Shown: positions 1 to 5,432 of the stretch, piece by piece | Position numbering within the stretch: the first letter of the stretch is position 1 | Layout of the letters: each line of letters begins with the position of its first letter | NCBI GenBank assembly: GCA_044370415.1 | Contig: JBILVO010000101.1 | Coordinates: 1-15,362 of the forward strand | Source of the DNA: CAMCQY01 sp044370415 | GTDB taxonomy: Bacteria; Planctomycetota; Planctomycetia; Pirellulales; UBA1268 | Direction: 5' to 3' | Length of the DNA stretch: 15,362 nt | Made by a program: the position numbers and the translations under genes | Notes under the pieces: generated by a model | Told to the model about the DNA's origin: nothing | What the model saw: only the letters and a program-made list of their open reading frames with translations | Database searches by the model: none

Positions 1-477
1 TTCAGCCTGTTCTATTCGCCGACATCGCAGCTGCCCTATCCGCTGCCGGGCATCGCCTACCTCTGGCGGCCGGACGAGACGCTCGAGGCGAAGATCGGCG
101 TACCGGCGTCGATCGAGTGGCGACCGACGGAGGACTGGACCGTCTCGGCCAACTACTTCCCGCTGGTGAACGTCAACGCCACCGCCCGCCGCCGCCTGTC
201 CGACGATCTCTTCCTGCTGGCCTCCTACCGCACCGACACCGAGATCTATTTTCTCGCCGACCGCATCCAGGACGACGAACGCTTCTACGTGTTCGATCAG
301 CGTGCCGTCGTCGGGCTGGAGCGGCTGCTCGGGCGGGGCTTTTCCCTCGAATGCATGGCTTCCTACCTGTTCGACCGCCGCCTCTTTCAGGGCACGAGTT
401 TTTCGTCGGGGCGGACGGACGTCGTCGCCTTCGCCCCCGGCCTCGGCCTGTCGCTGCAATTGCTGTGGCGCCGCTGA
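1..477 (+). CDS. Outer-membrane beta-barrel-like protein, 3' part only (DUF6268-like)
   Basis: The gene is open from the first base of the window in frame 1 and ends at TGA 475-477, so about 158 C-terminal residues are visible and the start lies outside. The visible part has alternating hydrophobic and polar strands rich in Tyr and Phe, for example LFLLASYRTDTEIYFLA and FYVFDQRAVVGLERLLGRGF. It ends in a hydrophobic strand, GLGLSLQLLWRR, as expected for the last strands of an outer-membrane barrel. The pattern resembles the DUF6268 outer-membrane beta-barrel proteins of planctomycetes, but I assign the family from general appearance only. No catalytic motif is visible, and its job cannot be read from this fragment. 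The next gene on the strand begins about 160 nt later, so they are probably separate units. Confidence 0.6.
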   Translation, partial: FSLFYSPTSQLPYPLPGIAYLWRPDETLEAKIGVPASIEWRPTEDWTVSANYFPLVNVNATARRRLSDDLFLLASYRTDTEIYFLADRIQDDERFYVFDQRAVVGLERLLGRGFSLECMASYLFDRRLFQGTSFSSGRTDVVAFAPGLGLSLQLLWRR

Positions 478-571
478 GCAGCGCCGCTGGAGGGATGCAG
501 GCGGCACGGTCGTGATCCTCGCGCGGGCCGGGATGAAGCCGATGGCCAACGCGGCTGGATCATCCCCGATC

Positions 572-596
572 CTTCCGGAAGTGATCCGTCCGGAAG
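572..596. repeat. Short direct repeat of TCCGGAAG, first copy within a 10-bp palindrome
   Basis: TCCGGAAG occurs at 574-581 and again at 589-596, a period of 15 bp. The first copy lies in the perfect palindrome CTTCCGGAAG at 572-581. The pair sits in the 159-nt gap between the barrel gene and the oxygenase gene, just upstream of a TTGACA hexamer at 617-622. It could be a paired operator for the oxygenase gene, but no regulator is known and chance occurrence is possible in GC-rich DNA. Confidence 0.3.
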
Positions 597-616
597 ACTC
601 TCACACTCTTTGCCGC

Positions 617-622
617 TTGACA
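617..622 (+). promoter_or_regulatory. Possible -35 hexamer TTGACA upstream of the oxygenase gene
   Basis: A perfect TTGACA lies at 617-622. No good TATAAT-like hexamer appears 16-18 nt downstream; the sequence there is CAGTGT or AGTGTC. It is therefore at best a half promoter. If it were real, the ATG codons at 637 and 649 would lie inside the promoter, and translation would have to begin at the in-frame GTG at 688. Confidence 0.2.
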
Positions 623-636
623 TCCCGTCACTCCTG

Positions 637-1920
637 ATGCAGTGTCGAATGTCGTCCCGCACGCTTCTCCCGCCCCCGAGCAGCCCCGTGAATCCCGACT
701 TCGACGGCTGGCAGGAACTCCACGCCGACGGCGGCTCCGGCAGCCTGTCGGCTCCGCCACTCGAACTCATCGGCAACGGCCGGATCCTGCTCGCCAGGGG
801 GTTGCTCCAGCATGTCGGACTCCAGGACGAACTCCTGGGCCGTGCGTTGAACGTGGCACGAGCCACTCTGCGGCCGTCGCAGTTTCAGCAACTTGATCGC
901 GAGGGATTCGAGAAGATCCACACCGTTCTCGCCGCGACCGAGCTGGAGAAGTTGTACCTCGACGTCCGCGCAGACCTCGCGGAACGCTTTCCGGGGTTCG
1001 TCAAGCGGATGCTTCGGCGTGCTCTGCCACTGCCCGAGCGGTTCTTCATCAACGCGAACACCGTCGTCCGCTTCATGGTGCCCTACGAGGAACTCCACCG
1101 CGGCTACGCCCATTTCCGCAAGCACCTCGGGAAGCTCGACCTGCACGGGCCACACCACGATTACTGGCAGGGAGTCGCCACGAATGCCATCAACATTTGG
1201 ATGGCGCTGGGACGAGTGCTGCCCGGCAACGGCCTCGCCCTCTACCCGGAGCTGTGGGGCAAGACGTTGCCCCGCGGCGCGTCGCACGTGCGCGACGACC
1301 AGCACCTGGGCACGCCGCTCGTCGTGAGCTGTGAGCCGGGTGACGTGTTGTTCTTTCACAGCCATCACATGCACAGCTCCATCCTCAATCACACCGACGA
1401 GACCCGCTTCGTCATCACGGGGCGATTCACCGTGGACGAGCCCCGGCATCCGCGGCAGGATCCTGCACGCCAGCTCGACTATTTCGACTCAGAACGCGTC
1501 GGCGAGACGACGGGGGCCGAGGCGCTGATCCCGAAGACACCGCTGGCCGTGGACGCGTCGTTCCCGATCACGAGCGTCACCAGACGGGTCCGTGACGTCC
1601 AATCGGCGGACGAAATCGCCGCGCTCGCAGAGGGCGAGATCGCCGCGCGCGGACCGCGGCACGTCGCCGTGCGTCATGCAGGCCGCACGCACGTCCTCTC
1701 CCGCTTCTGTCCGCACCAGGGAGCCGATTTGTCGCTGGGACGACTCACGCCGGACGGCATGCTCGTCTGCCCGTGGCACCTGCATCCGTTCGACATCCGC
1801 ACCGGCGTCGGCGCCTGCCCGATGCTACGGCTTGACTGCGGCGTGCCCCCGCGACCGACGGAGAACGACACCGCGCGGGACAGCGGTGCGTCCGACCCAC
1901 GGACCCCCGAGCGTCCCTGA
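637..1920 (+). CDS. Phytanoyl-CoA dioxygenase-like Fe(II)/2OG oxygenase fused to a Rieske [2Fe-2S] domain
   Basis: Numbering is from ATG 637 (427 residues). Residues of about 50-275 resemble the PhyH family of Fe(II)/2-oxoglutarate oxygenases. The HxD iron motif is H173-x-D175 within LHGPHHDYW. The distal His is H246 in MHSSILNHTDETRF, followed 11 residues later by R257, a likely 2OG-carboxylate ligand. Residues of about 330-400 form a Rieske domain with C358-x-H360 and C378-x2-H381 (FCPHQGADLSLG, VCPWHLHPFD). After that only a short, polar, Pro-rich tail remains. Substrate and pathway are unknown. The Rieske domain might pass an electron to the iron or only regulate it; this is inference, since PhyH enzymes normally need no ferredoxin-like partner. 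The start is uncertain: in-frame TTG 610, ATG 637, ATG 649 and GTG 688 are all possible and none has a clear ribosome-binding site. The gene converges on the minus-strand cluster. Confidence 0.8.
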   Translation: MQCRMSSRTLLPPPSSPVNPDFDGWQELHADGGSGSLSAPPLELIGNGRILLARGLLQHVGLQDELLGRALNVARATLRPSQFQQLDREGFEKIHTVLAATELEKLYLDVRADLAERFPGFVKRMLRRALPLPERFFINANTVVRFMVPYEELHRGYAHFRKHLGKLDLHGPHHDYWQGVATNAINIWMALGRVLPGNGLALYPELWGKTLPRGASHVRDDQHLGTPLVVSCEPGDVLFFHSHHMHSSILNHTDETRFVITGRFTVDEPRHPRQDPARQLDYFDSERVGETTGAEALIPKTPLAVDASFPITSVTRRVRDVQSADEIAALAEGEIAARGPRHVAVRHAGRTHVLSRFCPHQGADLSLGRLTPDGMLVCPWHLHPFDIRTGVGACPMLRLDCGVPPRPTENDTARDSGASDPRTPERP

Positions 1921-1939
1921 CGGCCGCCCCGACAGAGTC

Positions 1940-2065
1940 CTAGCAGGCCGTGGACAGAGTCATCCGCCGCTGGAGGCGGCGGCAGCGAGCGTTGGAAAAC
2001 CTCGGCTTTTCACCGCTCGCTCGCGTGGGAAAACGCCAGGAAGGGCTTTTTCCACAGTCAGCTAG
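1940..2065. mobile_element. MITE-like three-hairpin repeat element with CTAG ends
   Basis: This 126-bp stretch fills the gap between converging genes. It starts and ends with CTAG (1940-1943, 2062-2065). Its outer about 22 bases form an imperfect inverted repeat, with 16 of 22 positions matching (CTAGCaGgCcGTGGAcAgAGtC against CTAGCtGaCtGTGGAaAaAGcC). Inside are three hairpins: CCGCCGC 1964-1970 with GCGGCGG 1976-1982; AGCGAGCG 1984-1991 with CGCTCGCT 2014-2021, continuing into GAAAA/TTTTC; and GTGGGAAAA 2025-2033 with TTTTTCCAC 2047-2055 (one mismatch). GACAGAGTC occurs just outside (1931-1939) and again just inside (1953-1961). From memory, similar sequence is dispersed in planctomycete genomes and is often mis-called as small proteins, but I could not check this. 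It has no coding capacity for a transposase. It may also act as a two-way terminator. Confidence 0.55.
1984..2021. terminator. Possible two-way terminator hairpin inside the repeat element
   Basis: AGCGAGCG (1984-1991) pairs with CGCTCGCT (2014-2021), and GAAAA 1995-1999 can pair with TTTTC 2007-2011. The hairpin lies midway between the stop codons of two converging genes, where a shared terminator would be expected. There is no run of T immediately after the stem on either strand, so it is not a classical Rho-independent terminator. Confidence 0.3.
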
Positions 2066-3234
2066 CGCGGCTGCTGCTGCAACTGCTCCACGAACTGCAG
2101 CCGCACGCCCTGCACGCGGTCGTAGCGGGCCTGCAGATCGGCCAGCTGCGCGGGCGATGGAGGCACGCCGTAAAGCTGGCGGAACACCTCGGCCACGTAG
2201 AGGTCGCGACTCGACCGCTGCCGCTCGAAAAATTCCGAGCTGCTGAGGATGCCGGCCTGCACGTTCGCCAGCGACTTGCCCTGCTGAAGATCGGCCAGCC
2301 AGACCTCGGTCTCGTACGGACGCGCCGGCCGGCCGAGGTATTGCTGGATCCACTGCTGGATCTGCGCAGCCGGAGCCAGGCCGGCCGTCGTCGTCGTCGG
2401 CTGCACGCCCCGGGACGAGAGCACCAGGTCGATCCGCTGATCGCGGTCGGGCCAGGCGATGGCGATCGGCGCCGGGGTCTGCAGGAGCAGGCGACCGCCG
2501 TCCTCGACACGGGCATCGATGGCGTAGCGATGCTGCGGCGTGAGCGGCGGCGGGTCGAGCCGGTACGACACCGGGAATCCGCCGGTCACCGGCAGCTGGC
2601 CCTGCGTCAACGCGACGTCCCGCCACTGGGGCTCCGTGACGTCGAGCAGCCTGACGGTGATCAGCGACGTGCGGGGCACCGTGGCGTTGCCCTCCGCCGT
2701 GAGGACGCCGGACACCGACCGCGTGGCGACGTCAAACTGCACCGGTTTGAGCGCCAGTTCGCTCGTGCGCTTGACGTGCACGAGCATCGGCACCTGGCCG
2801 GCGGGGCTGATCCGCCTGGAGACCTCGTCCCCGAGGTCGTAGAGCCTGTCGCCGACGAGCCCCACCTGGTAGCCGCCAACCGTCACGATCGTGTCGCCGA
2901 CGTCCAGCCCGGAGGACTGGGCCACCGATCCAGGACTCACGCTGACGATCTCCACGCCGGCAGTCGTGTTGCGGGCCATGACGCCCAGCGGCCGGGCAGG
3001 CGGCGCTGCGGCCGGAGCAGCAGCCGGCGTCGCGAACTTCGCGGCTGAATTGTCGAAGCCGAGACCGAAGGGCTGCGCCACGTCGCGGTTGCGGGCATCC
3101 TGGGCCAGAACCGCCGGCCCTGCCATCCCGCACGCCACCAGCGCGACCACCGCAAATGGCGCCGAAGCCAACCGTTGCCGGAACATCGCCGCCGAGACGG
3201 CCCGCGTTACCACCCCACACCCAGCCCTGCCCAT
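2062..3234 (-). CDS. Secreted PDZ-YbaY-DUF4214-like protein
   Basis: A 390-residue exported protein. A long N-terminal region ends in a hydrophobic stretch and a likely signal-peptidase site (AVLA-QD, about residue 44). Residues of about 82-160 form a PDZ domain (GVEIVSVSPGSVAQSSGL, then DVGDTIVTVGGYQV). Residues of about 173-272 resemble the YbaY/YscW lipoprotein beta-sandwich (VSGVLTAEG, ITVRLLDVT, YRLDPPPLTPQHRYAIDARV). Residues of about 292-385 are helical and resemble DUF4214 (QQWIQQYLGRPARPYETEVW, SEFF). No protease residues are seen, so PDZ is probably a binding module. The start at ATG 3234 is backed by GGAGGG just upstream; M17 is an alternative with a more usual signal-peptide length. 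It lies 57 nt after the PstS-like gene and is probably the last gene of that operon. Its TAG stop is formed by the end of the repeat element. Confidence 0.75.
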   Translation of the reverse strand: MGRAGCGVVTRAVSAAMFRQRLASAPFAVVALVACGMAGPAVLAQDARNRDVAQPFGLGFDNSAAKFATPAAAPAAAPPARPLGVMARNTTAGVEIVSVSPGSVAQSSGLDVGDTIVTVGGYQVGLVGDRLYDLGDEVSRRISPAGQVPMLVHVKRTSELALKPVQFDVATRSVSGVLTAEGNATVPRTSLITVRLLDVTEPQWRDVALTQGQLPVTGGFPVSYRLDPPPLTPQHRYAIDARVEDGGRLLLQTPAPIAIAWPDRDQRIDLVLSSRGVQPTTTTAGLAPAAQIQQWIQQYLGRPARPYETEVWLADLQQGKSLANVQAGILSSSEFFERQRSSRDLYVAEVFRQLYGVPPSPAQLADLQARYDRVQGVRLQFVEQLQQQPR

Positions 3235-3291
3235 GCGTCCCCTCCGTTTTCGTGCATCACCTTCCGTAGATCGCCGCCCCGCGCTGGCAGG

Positions 3292-4317
3292 TCACCGCTC
3301 CACCGCCCAGCCGAGCAGTTCCTTCTGGGCGTGGATCTCCGCCCGCGTCAGCGGCAGGAGCCCGTCCTTCGCCACGTCGAGCTGCCCCGGATAGCTGAGC
3401 ACGTAGGACATGAACTCCCGCAGGTGCGCCGGCATCTCGCCCTCCTTCGGCACCGCGACCGCGACGAACAGCGGGCGGCAGTCGGGCGTCCGATCCGAGC
3501 CGATCACGGCGTCGGAGAGCGGCGAGGCAGTGGTCGGCACAACCAGCGGGAGCCGCTTCACGCCGGGCCAGTGGGCATGCTCGTCGCCGACCAGCCCGAG
3601 GCCGCCGCGGTCGGATGCGACCGCCTCGACCAGCGCGGCCTCGGTCTCGTGTTCGGTGATCGTCGGGTGGTACGCCGCGGCGCCGGCGAGCAGGCGATCC
3701 ATGTGCCACCGCGTACCCGACCCCAGCCCACGGCCATGCACGTGCACCGGCACGTCCTTCCACTCGGCGCTGCCGTTGAGCGCGTCCCAGCGGGCCGCCG
3801 TCTGCTCCTGCCCGGCGCCGCCGCGGAGGATGCCCTTTTCCGGAGTCCACGGAAGCTCGGCGACCGGGTTGGACGCATGCACGATCCAGACGAGATGGTC
3901 GAAGCCCACGACCACCACGACCACCCTGCGGTCGGGCCGCTTCTCCCACGCGGCGCGTTCGGCATCGGTGACGGGCCGGCTCGACAGCGCGACGTCGGCC
4001 GTGCCGTCGAGGAGCGCCTTGAGCCCGGCGTCGGAACTGACGGTGTCGATCGAGCACTTCACGGCGGGATGCACGCGGGAAAATCCCTGGCACCACTGCG
4101 CGGCCGCCTGTTGCAGCGTGCTGGAGCCCGCGAGGCGGACGGCGCCCTGCGTCGCCGCCTTGGGCTGGTAGGGAATCGTCGCCAAGTCGGCGAGCGGATT
4201 GGCCGCGGGCGCCGCGGCCGGCGGCTGCGCCCGCACCACCCCGCCCGCGGCGAGCAGGCAGCCGGCCGCCATCAGCCGCAGGAACGAGAGCCGTATCGAG
4301 TGCGTCGTGCGTGTCAT
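3292..4317 (-). CDS. PstS-like periplasmic substrate-binding protein
   Basis: A 341-residue protein with an N-terminal signal peptide (hydrophobic about residues 9-28, cleavage near VVRA-QP). It has features of phosphate-type binding proteins of the PstS family: the early AGSSTLQ loop (63-69), a DGTADVALSSRPVTDAE segment (104-120), and an RGLGSGTRWHM loop (196-206) matching the family's SGT anion-binding loop. The ligand is probably an oxyanion such as phosphate, but this is inferred from the family. No pstCAB or phoU gene is nearby, so it is unlikely to feed an ABC importer here. Instead it lies 102 nt after an ExbD-like gene, suggesting a sensing or adaptor role in an envelope complex. The start at ATG 4317 is chosen because GGGGAG lies about 7 nt upstream; a GTG at 4368 would put 17 arginine- and proline-rich residues ahead of the signal peptide. 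Confidence 0.8.
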   Translation of the reverse strand: MTRTTHSIRLSFLRLMAAGCLLAAGGVVRAQPPAAAPAANPLADLATIPYQPKAATQGAVRLAGSSTLQQAAAQWCQGFSRVHPAVKCSIDTVSSDAGLKALLDGTADVALSSRPVTDAERAAWEKRPDRRVVVVVVGFDHLVWIVHASNPVAELPWTPEKGILRGGAGQEQTAARWDALNGSAEWKDVPVHVHGRGLGSGTRWHMDRLLAGAAAYHPTITEHETEAALVEAVASDRGGLGLVGDEHAHWPGVKRLPLVVPTTASPLSDAVIGSDRTPDCRPLFVAVAVPKEGEMPAHLREFMSYVLSYPGQLDVAKDGLLPLTRAEIHAQKELLGWAVER

Positions 4318-4419
4318 GCGTGAACTCCCCGGGTGAGGCGGCAGCTTACGGCACCGCCGCCGGATCACGGAAGCTCACTTTGACGCGGCGTTCTGCCGCC
4401 CGCGGGGCGTCGGGCCGGG

Positions 4420-5415
4420 CTACTGCACGACCGACTTGCTGCCTTCGGTCGAGCCGCCGATCGGCGCGCCCTCGGGCATCGGCCGGCACGCGGTCGCCAC
4501 GCCGAGGCGATGGAGTTCCTCGCGCACCTTGCGATAGGACTCGAAGCTGTCGGGATAGCACCAGAGCGTGACCGTCGTCCCGGGCGTGATCGTCGCCAGC
4601 GCCGCCCGGAACCGCGACCGCGTTGCGAGCGCCTCCTCGACGGTCTCGCCGAGGCCGCTGGCCGTGGGCCGGACGACCCACTCCCGCGAGCGGATGAGCA
4701 CCTGCCCCCGGGCTTGGTCGATCTTCACCTCGATCACGTAGTCGAGCGAGAAGCCCTGCGCCGGGCCGACCGTCTCGATCCGTGACGCCATCTCGTTGAT
4801 CGAGCCGGAGTGCCGGCGCGTCTGCGTTTTGGCGAGCGAAAAGAGCTCCTCGATCGGAATGTAGGCGATCCGTCCCTCCGCCAGGCGGAAGTGGATCTCG
4901 TCGCCGTTGACCGTCCTGCCGACCGGCGTCGGGTAGGCGAGTACTTCCTGCGTGGTCGGCGGGGCGTGGGCGATGCCCTCCGCCGCGAGCCTGCACCGCT
5001 CGATCTCCTCCTGCGCCTCACGGCGGCGGGCGGCGATTTCGGCGGCGGCCACCCGCGCCGTGTCGGCAGCCTGCTTGCGCTCCTCGACCTCGACACGCGC
5101 CGCCGACACAGCGGTGGCCAAGTGCAGCCGTGCCTCGCCGGCGAACGCGGCGGCCGTCGCCACCGTCCGCCCCTGGGCGGCCAGCTCGCTGATTTCGCCC
5201 TCCGTGACCTGCACCTCCTGCTCGAGCGACTCGACCTCGCTGTCGAGCGCAGCGACGCGGGCCGGATCCGCAGCCGCCGGAGCCTGCACCACCTGCCGCG
5301 CCCGCTGGCCGACGAGCATGACCAGAATGATCAGGATGCCGACGATGTTGGTGACGACGTCGAGGAACGAGTCCTGGCCGGCACTGCTGATGTCTTCGGG
5401 CTTCGGTCGCGGCAT
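4420..5415 (-). CDS. ExbD/TolR-like subunit with membrane Asp and long coiled coil
   Basis: A 331-residue single-span protein. A short cytoplasmic N-terminus is followed by a membrane segment at about 17-37 (FLDVVTNIVGILIILVMLVG). D19 sits in FLDV, the position of the proton-carrying Asp of ExbD, TolR and MotB (compare the usual FIDV pattern). Residues of about 52-145 are Ala/Glu/Arg-rich and likely a coiled coil. Residues of about 155-315 form a globular periplasmic domain ending in an alpha/beta unit (TVTLWCYPDSFESYRKVREE, 281-300). This is far longer than the roughly 140-residue ExbD/TolR. ATG 5415 has GGAG about 8 nt upstream. It starts 17 nt after the stop of the other ExbD-like gene, so the two are surely co-transcribed and probably form a heteromer on the ExbB-like channel. 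Its cargo or mechanical task is unknown. Confidence 0.75.
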   Translation of the reverse strand: MPRPKPEDISSAGQDSFLDVVTNIVGILIILVMLVGQRARQVVQAPAAADPARVAALDSEVESLEQEVQVTEGEISELAAQGRTVATAAAFAGEARLHLATAVSAARVEVEERKQAADTARVAAAEIAARRREAQEEIERCRLAAEGIAHAPPTTQEVLAYPTPVGRTVNGDEIHFRLAEGRIAYIPIEELFSLAKTQTRRHSGSINEMASRIETVGPAQGFSLDYVIEVKIDQARGQVLIRSREWVVRPTASGLGETVEEALATRSRFRAALATITPGTTVTLWCYPDSFESYRKVREELHRLGVATACRPMPEGAPIGGSTEGSKSVVQ

Positions 5416-5432
5416 CGGATCATCTCCAGCGG

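Noticed and set aside
1950..2246. Small basic protein of 98 codons starting within the repeat element
   Set aside because: Its first half is the hairpin element and its second half is antisense to the PDZ gene. Similar false proteins arise wherever such repeats occur.
3175..4323. Open frame of 382 codons on the plus strand
   Set aside because: Antisense to the PstS-like gene and the 5' end of the PDZ gene; Arg-, His- and Pro-rich without any recognisable domain.
4382..4411. Hairpin between the short ExbD-like gene and the PstS-like gene, taken as a terminator
   Set aside because: GACGC/GCGTC and an alternative GCGGC/GCCGC can pair, but no T run follows on the minus strand. In GC-rich DNA such weak stems are common, so read-through into the PstS-like gene is more likely.
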